A stretch of DNA of 13,717 nt from an uncultured Porphyromonas sp. (GTDB lineage: Bacteria > Bacteroidota > Bacteroidia > Bacteroidales > Porphyromonadaceae), in assembly GCF_947254915.1 (NCBI RefSeq), contig NZ_CAMYEZ010000049.1, positions 1-13,717 on the forward strand. The letters run 5' to 3'. Shown piece after piece: positions 7,447-13,717 of the stretch (position 1 is its first letter; each line of letters opens with the position of its first letter). The translations under genes and the position numbers were made by a program. Below the pieces are notes generated by a model that worked only from the letters and a program-made list of their open reading frames with translations, did not search any database and was not told the DNA's origin.

Positions 7447-7466
7447 TATATTTGCACCATCGATGG
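7447..7466 (+). promoter_or_regulatory. argR promoter -7 box with adjacent palindrome
   Basis: TATATTTG at 7447-7454 matches TAnnTTTG. Immediately after it, near the expected transcription start, is the 10-base palindrome CCATCGATGG (7457-7466), a candidate operator. The leader to the ATG at 7544 would be about 80 bases. GGTGTC (7465-7470) can pair with GACACC (7501-7506 region) in it. Confidence 0.45.
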
Positions 7467-7511
7467 GTGTCGTATGAGCTAGTAGCACACGCCTCTAGGT
7501 GACACCTTATA

Positions 7512-7531
7512 TAAGCAAACGAAGAGTCAGC
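7512..7531 (+). repeat. duplicate of the first codons of argR in its leader
   Basis: TAAGCAAACGAAGAGTCAGC here recurs at 7549-7568 with one T/C difference. The second copy spans codons 2-9 of argR. The offset is 37 bases, so the upstream copy is out of frame and runs into TAA. Confidence 0.85.
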
Positions 7532-7543
7532 CTATTATAAAGT

Positions 7544-8053
7544 ATGAGTAAGCAAACGAAGAGCCAGCGTCTCAGTATCATCGCCGACCTGCTCAGGACT
7601 CACGAAGTGACAGACCAAGCGATGCTCCTCAAGCTCCTGAGAGGTCGCAATATCTCTATCACACAGGGTACGCTCTCGACCTATCTCGCTGAGCTGGGTG
7701 CTACCAAAGGGGTGCGCCCTGGCTCCTTCAAGTCGTGCTATCAGCTCCCACTGATGCCTCAGGCTGACGCTGTTACGACCCAACCTACGGGGCTCATATC
7801 CCCGACGGTCGGCTTCCACTCGTATGCGCTCTCGGGGCAGATGCTGGTCATCCGCACGGAGCCTGGCTTTGCGCAGTCTATAGCGACCATCCTGGACAGC
7901 TCCTCGTCATCGCCCTCGCTCGGTAGTGTGGCGGGCTACGACACTATTATAGTAGCCCTTGCTGAGGAGGCGACCGATGCCGAGGTGATCGACTGGTTGC
8001 ACCGCATTATTCCCGAGTCTATCCTTGCGATAGGGGGGAGATGGCGGTCGTGA
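7544..8053 (+). CDS. argR: ArgR-family transcriptional regulator
   Basis: Cytoplasmic DNA-binding regulator; in well-studied bacteria ArgR is an arginine-dependent hexamer that represses arginine synthesis and activates catabolism. The 169 residues comprise a winged helix-turn-helix (about 1-70, with SQRLSIIADLL, VTDQAMLLKLL and ITQGTLSTYLAELG), a linker of about 20 residues that is longer than usual, and the C-terminal oligomerisation/ligand domain (about 85-169) with TEPGFAQSIATILD and LGSVAGYDTIIVAL. Family members usually carry GDDT where this protein has GYDT (Tyr132-Asp133); the first aspartate contacts arginine in E. coli, so the ligand response may differ. Divergent from prs, with its own promoter and a possible operator. 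No arginine-pathway gene is in the window, so the regulon cannot be read here. Confidence 0.9.
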   Translation: MSKQTKSQRLSIIADLLRTHEVTDQAMLLKLLRGRNISITQGTLSTYLAELGATKGVRPGSFKSCYQLPLMPQADAVTTQPTGLISPTVGFHSYALSGQMLVIRTEPGFAQSIATILDSSSSSPSLGSVAGYDTIIVALAEEATDAEVIDWLHRIIPESILAIGGRWRS

Positions 8054-8119
8054 TTTGACAAAATCGTTCATTCTCGTGACATATTCCGCCAAAAGACTTC
8101 TTATTTAATATAGAAACAC

Positions 8120-8127
8120 TACATTTG
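8120..8127 (+). promoter_or_regulatory. -7 box of the cytochrome bd operon
   Basis: TACATTTG at 8120-8127 matches TAnnTTTG, 23-30 bases before the DUF4492 start. The upstream spacer (8054-8119) is short and has no clear terminator after argR, only a weak GATTT/AAATC hairpin at 8052-8064, so some read-through from argR is possible. Confidence 0.5.
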
Positions 8128-8149
8128 TCGCAGATATCAGCTAGTGCCG

Positions 8150-8431
8150 ATGAATATGAATACTGAATCTACAGGTACAAAGGGCAAGACCCACTGGGGG
8201 CTTCGCTGGTTTTACGACCTCTATCGTGACGGGCTACGCAGCCAAAGTCGCACGAGCCGCACGCTGTGGATTATCGTAGCCATCAAGCTTCTGATCATGT
8301 TTGCCATCTTGCGTCCTATCTTCTTCCCGCGGGTTATCGCCCAGCAGGGAGACAAGGAGGCGCAGATAGAGTATGTGCAGGATCAGCTGACGGCACCAGT
8401 CGTCGACACGCTCCATCATAGTAATCACTAA
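8150..8431 (+). CDS. DUF4492 family small membrane protein of the cytochrome bd operon
   Basis: Product of 93 residues from the ATG at 8150; a GTG at 8144 and an ATG at 8156 are alternative starts. A basic amphipathic segment (GLRWFYDLYRDGLRSQSRTSRT) precedes one membrane helix (LWIIVAIKLLIMFAILRPIFF), followed by a polar tail with DKEAQIEYVQDQLT. This is the pattern of DUF4492 proteins, which in Bacteroidota I recall as small proteins encoded just before cydA. The 17-base gap to cydA supports one operon. The role is not established; the small size, single helix and linkage suggest an accessory subunit or assembly factor of the oxidase, comparable in kind, not in sequence, with CydX. The positive-inside rule places the N-terminus in the cytoplasm. 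Confidence 0.85.
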   Translation: MNMNTESTGTKGKTHWGLRWFYDLYRDGLRSQSRTSRTLWIIVAIKLLIMFAILRPIFFPRVIAQQGDKEAQIEYVQDQLTAPVVDTLHHSNH

Positions 8432-8448
8432 CTTAACTATATAGCATA

Positions 8449-10080
8449 ATGAATGTAGACGCTTTACTCCTCTGGTCTAGACTGCAATTTGCGCTGACCG
8501 CATGCTATCACTGGCTCTTCGTGCCACTCACGCTCGGACTGGGTGTGATTATGTCGATAGCCGAGACTAAGTACTATAGGACCAATCGCCCCGAGTGGAA
8601 GAGATGGGCGATGTTTTGGCAAAAGCTCTTCGGTATCAACTTTGCCATCGGTGTCGCTACGGGACTCATCCTCGAGTTTGAGTTTGGTACCAACTGGTCC
8701 AACTACAGCTGGCTCGTGGGTGATATCTTCGGCGCACCGCTCGCCATCGAGGGTATCCTCGCTTTCTTTATGGAGGCGACCTTCATCGCTGTCATGTTCT
8801 TCGGCTGGAACAAGGTAAGCCGTGGCTTCCACCTAGCTTCTACCTGGCTAACCGTCATCGGTGCGACCATCTCGGCCGTATGGATCCTAGTCGCCAACGC
8901 TTGGATGCAAGACCCTGTCGGTATGTCCTTCAACCCCGCTACCGTACGTAGCGAGATGGCTGACTTCTGGGCCGTGGCATTCTCTAGCTCAGCGGTTAAT
9001 AAGTTCTGGCATACGACTATCTCCTCCTGGACGCTCGGCTCTATCTTTGCGCTGGGTATCTGCGCCATCTACATCCTTCGTGGCAAGCACAAGGAGTTTG
9101 CACTGGCCAATAGTCGTATCATCGCTCCCTTCGGACTAGTTGCTGCACTACTCACCGCCTTCACGGGTGATACCTCAGGCTACAACGTGGCTCAGCGCCA
9201 GCCTATGAAGCTCGCTGCTATGGAGGCTCTCTATGATGCTGGCGAAAGCACCCCCGACGGCAAGACTGCTGACGGCAAGGGGCTAGGGCTTAGCGCTATC
9301 GGTCTGCTAGACTGCGACAAGCTCACGCCACAGGCTGAGGCAAACCAAGATCCATTCGTCTTCAATATCAAGATGCCCTCTATGCTCTCATGGCTGGGCA
9401 CACGCTCTACCGATGGCTACGTACCAGGTATCAACAACATCCTAGAGGGTGGTTACTATGACCAGAATGGCAACCAAGCGCTCTCTGCTGATGAGCGTAT
9501 GCGTCGTGGCAAGATAGCTATTGAGGCGCTCGCTGCTTATGGCGAGGCGCAGAAGGCTGGGGACGCTGCCGAGATGGAGCGTCAGAATGCGATCATACAG
9601 GAGAACTTCGACCACTTTGGCTATGGTTACGTCCAGAACAAGGCAGACCTAGTACCGAACGTGCCGCTTATGTACTACGCCTTCCGTATCATGGTCGGTT
9701 GTGGCTTCCTCTTTATTCTTGTCCTCCTCCTCATCTGGATACTGCAACGTAAGAAGAGCTGCGAGGAGTACGCTCGCTATCGCTGGCTACATATCATCAC
9801 GGTCATCTGTATCCCGCTAGCGTGGATCGCCAGCCAGGCTGGATGGGTCGTCGCTGAGATGGGTCGTCAGCCATGGGCTATCCAGGATATGCTCCCGCTG
9901 AATGCGGCTGTCTCTAAGCTGGCACCCGAAAACGTGATGACCACGTTCTTCATCTTTGCCGTACTCTTTACGATCCTCCTCATCGCAGAGGTAAGCATCA
10001 TGGTCAAGGCGATCAAGCATGGCCCTGAGTCTCATCTGAATGATGTAGAGCAGCTCTTTAGCAAGCGTGAGAGTAAGTAA
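8449..10080 (+). CDS. cydA: cytochrome bd quinol oxidase subunit I
   Basis: Haem-bearing subunit of the membrane quinol:O2 oxidoreductase, which reduces oxygen to water with high affinity and lets an anaerobe respire or detoxify traces of oxygen. The 543 residues form about nine membrane helices. Haem ligands can be matched to E. coli CydA: His21 (LTACYHWLFVP; haem b595), His188 (NKFWHTTISS) and Met415 (AFRIMVGCG) for haem b558. The quinol loop residues are present as Lys254 and Glu259 (PMKLAAMEALY). Glu101 and Glu109 (AIEGILAFFMEATF) and Glu470 in AEMGRQPW are also present, so the enzyme looks functional. A hydrophilic stretch of about 140 residues between the quinol loop and Met415 makes it longer than the E. 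coli protein (522). Operon with cydB (28-base gap). Confidence 0.97.
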   Translation: MNVDALLLWSRLQFALTACYHWLFVPLTLGLGVIMSIAETKYYRTNRPEWKRWAMFWQKLFGINFAIGVATGLILEFEFGTNWSNYSWLVGDIFGAPLAIEGILAFFMEATFIAVMFFGWNKVSRGFHLASTWLTVIGATISAVWILVANAWMQDPVGMSFNPATVRSEMADFWAVAFSSSAVNKFWHTTISSWTLGSIFALGICAIYILRGKHKEFALANSRIIAPFGLVAALLTAFTGDTSGYNVAQRQPMKLAAMEALYDAGESTPDGKTADGKGLGLSAIGLLDCDKLTPQAEANQDPFVFNIKMPSMLSWLGTRSTDGYVPGINNILEGGYYDQNGNQALSADERMRRGKIAIEALAAYGEAQKAGDAAEMERQNAIIQENFDHFGYGYVQNKADLVPNVPLMYYAFRIMVGCGFLFILVLLLIWILQRKKSCEEYARYRWLHIITVICIPLAWIASQAGWVVAEMGRQPWAIQDMLPLNAAVSKLAPENVMTTFFIFAVLFTILLIAEVSIMVKAIKHGPESHLNDVEQLFSKRESK

Positions 10081-10108
10081 TCACTAACCCCATAGACACA
10101 CTATCATA

Positions 10109-11281
10109 ATGGACTACGCATTTCTACAGCAATACTGGTGGTTCCTAGTCTCACTGCTGGGTGCCCTGCTTGTCTTCCTGCTCTTCGTGCAGGGCGGACA
10201 GACCTTCATCTTTGCAGCTCGTCGTGACGAGCCTCTGCAGCGTATGATCGTCAATTCAACGGGTCGTAAATGGGAGTTTACCCTCACGACTCTAGTTACC
10301 TTCGGAGGTGCCTTCTTTGCCTCCTTCCCGCTCTTCTACTCAACCAGCTTCGGTGGAGCTTACTGGGTATGGATCTTGATCTGCTTGACCTTTGTCATCC
10401 AGGCGGTCTCGTATGAGTATCAGTCTAAGCATGGTAACATATGGGGCAAGAAGACCTTCCAGACCTTCCTCTTCATCAATGGTGTCTTGGCTCCAGTGCT
10501 ACTAGGCGCTGCGGTCTCGACGCTCTTCACAGGCGGTAACTTCGTCGTGGACAAGAGCGCTATCTACGACCTCTCGTCCTCGATGCAGACCATCTCCGTC
10601 TGGCAGCCCGATCCCCTCACGGGGCTACAGCTACACGGGCTGGAGGCTATCTTCAACCCCTGGAATGTGGTACTCGGGGTGACGCTGCTCTTCCTCGCAC
10701 GCACTACAGCGCTCCTATACTTCATCAACAATATCGAGGATGAGGTCGCCTACGAGCGTGCTCGCAAGAGCTTGCTCCCCAATGCGGCTATCTTCGTCGT
10801 CCTCTTCGTCGCTTATGTGGTCTTCCTTATGGTAACCAAGGGATACGATGTAGACCCCAGCACGGGAGCCGTGAGCCTAGTCCAGTACAAGTATCTGCAC
10901 AACTTCCTCGCTATGCCAGTGATTCTCATTGTCTTCCTCGTGGGTGTGGTACTTGTCCTAGCGGGCGTGATCCTCACACTGGTCAAGAAAGGCTTCCGCA
11001 AGGGTATCTGGCTCGAAGGTGTCGGTGTCGTCCTCGCTGTCCTAGGTCTGCTCCTCATCCTCGGGTACAACAACACGGCTTACTACCCCTCGATAGCTGA
11101 TCTCAATAGCTCGCTGACGCTACAAAACAGTAGCTCCAGTCCTTATACTCTCAAGGCTATGAGCATCGTCTCGCTACTGATCCCGTTTGTCCTCGCCTAC
11201 ATCTTCTACGCTTGGCGGGCGATAGACCGCAAGAAGATCACACGTCACGAGATGGGTCAAGACGAGGAGATCAAGTACTAG
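10109..11281 (+). CDS. cydB: cytochrome bd quinol oxidase subunit II
   Basis: Membrane partner of CydA, needed to assemble the haem centres and hold the complex. The 390 residues contain about eight or nine hydrophobic helices. The N-terminal helix YWWFLVSLLGALLVFLLFVQGGQ corresponds to the start of E. coli CydB, and NSTGRKWEFTLTTLVTFGGAFFASFPLFYS corresponds to its NTIGPVWDGNQVW region. The position of the E. coli proton-path aspartate (Asp58) is Glu56 here, and the G-F-D-M-G turn of helix 1 is GGQTF; I believe both are typical of Bacteroidota CydB and not damage. The gene ends at 11281, 48 bases before the terminator stem, and closes the operon. Confidence 0.96.
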   Translation: MDYAFLQQYWWFLVSLLGALLVFLLFVQGGQTFIFAARRDEPLQRMIVNSTGRKWEFTLTTLVTFGGAFFASFPLFYSTSFGGAYWVWILICLTFVIQAVSYEYQSKHGNIWGKKTFQTFLFINGVLAPVLLGAAVSTLFTGGNFVVDKSAIYDLSSSMQTISVWQPDPLTGLQLHGLEAIFNPWNVVLGVTLLFLARTTALLYFINNIEDEVAYERARKSLLPNAAIFVVLFVAYVVFLMVTKGYDVDPSTGAVSLVQYKYLHNFLAMPVILIVFLVGVVLVLAGVILTLVKKGFRKGIWLEGVGVVLAVLGLLLILGYNNTAYYPSIADLNSSLTLQNSSSSPYTLKAMSIVSLLIPFVLAYIFYAWRAIDRKKITRHEMGQDEEIKY

Positions 11282-11329
11282 TCACTGTGGCTGACCCCGC
11301 TAAGTAGGGGTCGCACACAAACCTCACAC

Positions 11330-11377
11330 AGGGGGCGACACTGAGACAAAGGAGTCTAGGTGCCGCCCCCTCTCTTT
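11330..11377 (+). terminator. terminator of the cydAB operon
   Basis: AGGGGGCG-A-CA (11330-11340) pairs with TG-C-CGCCCCCT (11361-11371) in an 11-position stem with one A/C mismatch, followed by TCTCTTT. An inner AGAC/GTCT pair (11344-11347/11354-11357) extends the structure. A smaller hairpin GACCCC/GGGGTC lies just upstream at 11293-11312 without a T-tract. Confidence 0.75.
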
Positions 11378-11403
11378 GTGCAAATCTTACGTTGTAGTAC
11401 AGC

Positions 11404-11530
11404 GAGACGTGTAGCCCTTTGTAGGGACGCACGATCTGTGCGTCCGTCCCCATTAAAGCCTTGACACTGTTCTTATTGATACAACGGACGCACGACCGTG
11501 CGTCCCTACATATCGTTACTCGTGAGACTT
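11404..11530. repeat. intergenic palindromic repeat (copy B, well preserved)
   Basis: Two arms, 11421-11447 and 11484-11509, are near-perfect reverse complements. Each is also a palindrome on its own: GGACGCAC-GATCT-GTGCGTCC and GGACGCAC-GACC-GTGCGTCC. The DNA can therefore fold as two small hairpins or one long one. The copy is flanked by GTGTAGC on the left and ACTCGTGAGA on the right, both shared with the decayed copy at 112-270. This is REP/BIME-like architecture. There is no coding potential. Confidence 0.7.
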
Positions 11531-11570
11531 CTGAATGTTCCATTTTGGACTAACTGTCAGTGCATGAGGA

Positions 11571-11637
11571 TGAAACTTTAGTTCCACCTAGGAGAAACTA
11601 AAGTTTCATACGGGAGAAACTCCAGTTTCATGGGGGA
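11571..11637. repeat. palindromic units with ~21-bp period upstream of the FHA gene
   Basis: TGAAACTTTAGTT (11571-11583) and AACTAAAGTTTCA (11596-11608) form a perfect 13-pair stem. The right half then recurs: GGAGAAACTAAAGTTTCAT (from 11591), GGAGAAACTCCAGTTTCAT (from 11613) and a truncated GGAGAAACT (from 11635). Each GAAACT-NN-AGTTTC is itself a palindrome. Confidence 0.65.
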
Positions 11638-11676
11638 GAAACTGCGGGTGGCTCCGAGCGAAGCGAGCTTAGCTGG

Positions 11677-11684
11677 TATATTTG
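11677..11684 (+). promoter_or_regulatory. -7 box for the FHA gene
   Basis: TATATTTG matches TAnnTTTG and lies 43-50 bases before the GTG start at 11727. No -33 element is clear; the position is occupied by a GC-rich CGAGCGAAGCGAG sequence. Confidence 0.4.
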
Positions 11685-11726
11685 TGGTAAATTTGTGGGC
11701 AAGAACGAACTTTCGCACACATTTCC

Positions 11727-12266
11727 GTGAACTATATCCTCTGTCCTCACTGTACGACTAAGATCTCCGAAGAGACGATTCTAGCTAATGCCGACTGCCG
11801 TGGCAAGGTCGCTATGCTCTGCCCAACATGCTCCGAGAGTCTACGCTTTCGCCTTAGGGGCGCCACGCTAGAGCATCTCAAGGTGCGCTACGCAGACTTC
11901 GCGCCTGAGGGGGAGCCCGTGCGGGCTTACTTACAGTTGATTGCCAATGACTTTGCCTACGCTGCCCTGCTCCCGCTCTACGAGGGGTGCAATACGATAG
12001 GCAGCTACAACGGGCGTGGCACCTCGGTGACTATCCCCATACATAGTAGCGATCCGAGCTTGGGACGTAACCATTGCCAGATCACGATAGAGCCCGATGG
12101 CCAGGCGATCATACAGGATTTGGACAGTATGACGGGGACTTTTGTGGCGGGGGTTGAGTACCTGCCGGATACCTTTTGCGAGCTACATTCGGGCGATGTG
12201 ATTACGCTCGGAGCGACCTCCCTGATCTATGTGACACGGACTGACTACGAAGAGACAAATCCATAA
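11727..12266 (+). CDS. zinc-ribbon and FHA domain protein
   Basis: Product of 179 residues, starting at GTG (no nearby in-frame ATG, and the zinc-ribbon begins immediately). CPHC (Cys6, Cys9) and CPTC (Cys32, Cys35) form a four-cysteine zinc-ribbon-like module. After a linker, a forkhead-associated domain covers about 85-170. It has NTIGS (89-93), GRNHCQI (113-119, the family's S/G-R-x-H motif), DLDSMTGTFVAG (131-142, the D-x-x-S-x-x-G-T-x-V-x-G strand) and LHSGDVITLG (153-162). FHA domains bind phosphothreonine peptides, so this protein probably recruits a phosphorylated partner; no kinase or phosphatase gene is nearby. It precedes the cysteine desulfidase gene by 22 bases and is probably co-transcribed. 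No membrane segment or signal peptide is seen, so it should be cytoplasmic. Confidence 0.85.
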   Translation: MNYILCPHCTTKISEETILANADCRGKVAMLCPTCSESLRFRLRGATLEHLKVRYADFAPEGEPVRAYLQLIANDFAYAALLPLYEGCNTIGSYNGRGTSVTIPIHSSDPSLGRNHCQITIEPDGQAIIQDLDSMTGTFVAGVEYLPDTFCELHSGDVITLGATSLIYVTRTDYEETNP

Positions 12267-12288
12267 TCCCTCCAAACTATTCCTTCTT

Positions 12289-13602
12289 ATGAAGACGACA
12301 AACACACTGATTCCCGCTCTACGTCAAGAGATTATCTCGCTCATACACCAAGAGGTGGTCCCCGCTACAGGCTGTACAGAGCCTGTTGCCGTATCGCTTT
12401 GCACTGCTTACGCTAGTGCTACGCTGGGCGACTTTACGCCAAAGAGCGTCTCGGTATTGCTAAGCCCCAACGTACTCAAGAATGCCCTCGGGGTGGGTAT
12501 ACCCGGGACGGGTATGATCGGATTGCCGATAGCTATAGCGCTAGGCATTGTCATCGCACAGCCTGACAAAGGGCTCACACTCCTAGACAGCTTTACGCCT
12601 GAGCAACTGGCTGAGGCTAAGCAGTTGGTCGAGGCTAAGGTCATCACCATCGGCACGAAGCCTGAGCCTGTAGACAAGCTCTACGCTGAGGTGACGATAC
12701 AGACGACTGACGGGGAGACGGCTACCGCTATCATCAGTGGCAAGCATGACCATCTGACTTACCTTGCCAAGGGAACCCAAGTGCTAGAGGACCATCCGAT
12801 AGGACAGCAGGAGGACGTGGAGGACGAGGAGGAGCTGACGCTCAACTTTTCGCTCGTCTATGACTTCGCTACGACTGCTCCGCTGGAGGAGATAGAGTTT
12901 ATCCTAGCTGATGCGGAGGTCAATGCAGAGGCTAGTCGCCTCTCGATGAAGTCTAACTACGGTCACGCTGTGGGGCGTATGGTGCAGAGTGACTTAGGTC
13001 GGAAGTATCTAGGGAACTCAGCCTTGACGCAGATCATCTCGGCGACGAGTGCCGCCTGCGATGCTCGCATGGACGGGGCGCCGGTGACAGTGATGAGCAA
13101 TTCGGGCAGTGGTAACCAGGGGATAACGGCGACGATGCCTGTGCTGACCTTTGCCAAGGAGCAGCAGAAGAGTCACGAGGAGACTGTCCGCGCTCTGATG
13201 CTGAGCAATCTGATGGTGATCTATATCAAGCAGAAGCTGGGCCGCCTCTCGGCTCTGTGCGGTTGTGTCGTCGCCTCGACGGGCGCTGCTTGTGGATTGA
13301 CCTATCTACTCGGAGGTAATAAGCAGCAGGTGAGCTATGCAGTGAAGAATATGGTGGGCAACATCACGGGGCTCCTCTGCGATGGGGCTAAGCCGAGCTG
13401 TAGCCTGAAGGTGTCAAGCGGAGTGAGCACGGCGATGTTCTCCGCTTTGCTAGCAATGGAGCAGAAGGTGGTCACGGGTAGCGAGGGCATCGTGGATGAT
13501 GATGTGGATCAGACGATAGACAACCTGACCAGCATAGGCCGTGTGGGTATGAATGAGACGGATCGTCTCGTGCTCAACATCATGACCTCCAAGAACCACT
13601 AA
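12289..13602 (+). CDS. UPF0597 / L-cysteine desulfidase family protein (serine dehydratase alpha-like)
   Basis: Product of 437 residues, normal for the family that includes E. coli YhaM (CyuA) and the Methanocaldococcus [4Fe-4S] L-cysteine desulfidase. The expected reaction is L-cysteine to pyruvate, ammonia and sulfide, PLP-independent, in the cytoplasm. Visible marks are ATGCTEP (Cys29), the GIPGTGMIGLPIAIALG loop (70-86), NSGSGNQGITATMPV (271-285), and the cysteines of LSALCGCVV (Cys324, Cys326) and LLCDGAKPSC (Cys364, Cys371). Cys29, Cys324 and Cys364 have the spacing I expect of the cluster ligands in the archaeal enzyme (Cys25, 282, 322). Serine as substrate cannot be excluded. It would fit an asaccharolytic, amino-acid-fermenting bacterium. 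It follows the FHA gene closely and ends 23 bases before a strong terminator. Confidence 0.92.
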   Translation: MKTTNTLIPALRQEIISLIHQEVVPATGCTEPVAVSLCTAYASATLGDFTPKSVSVLLSPNVLKNALGVGIPGTGMIGLPIAIALGIVIAQPDKGLTLLDSFTPEQLAEAKQLVEAKVITIGTKPEPVDKLYAEVTIQTTDGETATAIISGKHDHLTYLAKGTQVLEDHPIGQQEDVEDEEELTLNFSLVYDFATTAPLEEIEFILADAEVNAEASRLSMKSNYGHAVGRMVQSDLGRKYLGNSALTQIISATSAACDARMDGAPVTVMSNSGSGNQGITATMPVLTFAKEQQKSHEETVRALMLSNLMVIYIKQKLGRLSALCGCVVASTGAACGLTYLLGGNKQQVSYAVKNMVGNITGLLCDGAKPSCSLKVSSGVSTAMFSALLAMEQKVVTGSEGIVDDDVDQTIDNLTSIGRVGMNETDRLVLNIMTSKNH

Positions 13603-13625
13603 GAGGCTTTCGCCTGACAAACGAA

Positions 13626-13661
13626 AAAGGCTGTAGCACCGCTCTCGGTACTACAGCCTTT
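13626..13661 (+). terminator. terminator after the cysteine desulfidase gene
   Basis: AAAGGCTGTAG (13626-13636) pairs perfectly with CTACAGCCTTT (13651-13661). ACCG/CGGT extends the inner stem around a CTCT loop after one mismatch. A-run on one side and T-run on the other, so it could work in both directions. Confidence 0.85.
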
Positions 13662-13666
13662 ACGTT

Positions 13667-13717
13667 GTATGACGGGCATGTCATACATCTGTGGTGAAAG
13701 TCCACGCGGGGCGTAGT
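13667..13717 (+). mobile_element. probable 5' end of a group IIC intron (runs off the window)
   Basis: Directly after the terminator the sequence begins GTATGACGGGCATGTCATAC, then CATCT and GTGGTGAAAGTCCAC. The order of a GURUG-type start, a GGCAU-containing first hairpin (GTATGAC/GTCATAC, 13667-13673/13680-13686) and a second hairpin with GGUGAAAGUCC resembles domain I of bacterial group II introns, including the class C intron of Oceanobacillus as I remember it. Class C introns characteristically insert a few bases past a terminator stem, which is the situation here (five bases between). Only 51 bases are visible. The exact 5' boundary, and whether a reverse transcriptase gene follows, cannot be seen. 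Confidence 0.6.

Noticed and set aside
7090..7488. Open reading frame extending prs upstream by 133 codons
   Set aside because: The added residues have no resemblance to PRPP synthetases, run through the 21-bp array, and lie upstream of a good -7 promoter box (7128-7121). The normal family start is at 7089.

Overview
The window looks like chromosome of a Porphyromonas-type member of the Bacteroidota, close to the asaccharolytic vaginal/gut species. This is an inference from gene content; no database was searched. The supports are: three consecutive exported proteins ending in type IX secretion system (T9SS)-like C-terminal domains; promoter boxes of the Bacteroidota form TAnnTTTG (TACCTTTG, TATATTTG, TACATTTG) in front of most transcription units; starts without Shine-Dalgarno sequences; and a cytochrome bd operon that begins with a DUF4492 gene, an arrangement I associate with this phylum.

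Layout. Positions 1-525 hold a possible last few codons of an upstream gene, a decayed copy of an intergenic palindromic repeat, and a promoter. Positions 526-5718 hold three co-directional genes for large exported proteins. The first two are paralogues built from two homologous beta-rich halves. The third is a string of InlB-B-like repeats. The unit closes with a small terminator hairpin that overlaps the last stop codon. Positions 5719-6150 carry no convincing gene but at least four consecutive stem-loops, then the 14-bp-stem terminator of prs. prs (PRPP synthetase, minus strand, 6151-7089) diverges from argR (7544-8053). Their 454-bp shared spacer contains a three-unit, 21-bp tandem array enclosed in a long interrupted inverted repeat. 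DUF4492-cydA-cydB follow as one respiratory operon, with a terminator at about 11330-11377. The next spacer (11282-11726) holds a well-preserved copy of the palindromic repeat seen at the left edge and a second, unrelated 21-bp-period palindromic array. Last come a zinc-ribbon/FHA protein and a UPF0597 L-cysteine desulfidase-type enzyme, then a strong terminator. The final ~50 bases, directly after that terminator, look like the 5' end of a bacterial group IIC intron that continues past the window.

How the parts fit. The three surface genes probably form one exported module that exposes elongated beta-solenoid and repeat proteins on the cell surface. The core genes serve nucleotide and amino-acid precursor supply (prs), arginine-responsive or related regulation (argR), microaerobic respiration (cydAB with the small DUF4492 membrane protein) and cysteine breakdown to sulfide, ammonia and pyruvate (UPF0597). 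Respiration through a bd oxidase, a type known to tolerate sulfide, is compatible with a sulfide-producing amino-acid fermenter. The spacers are rich in palindromic and short-period repeats, and with the probable intron they are the least explained parts of the window.
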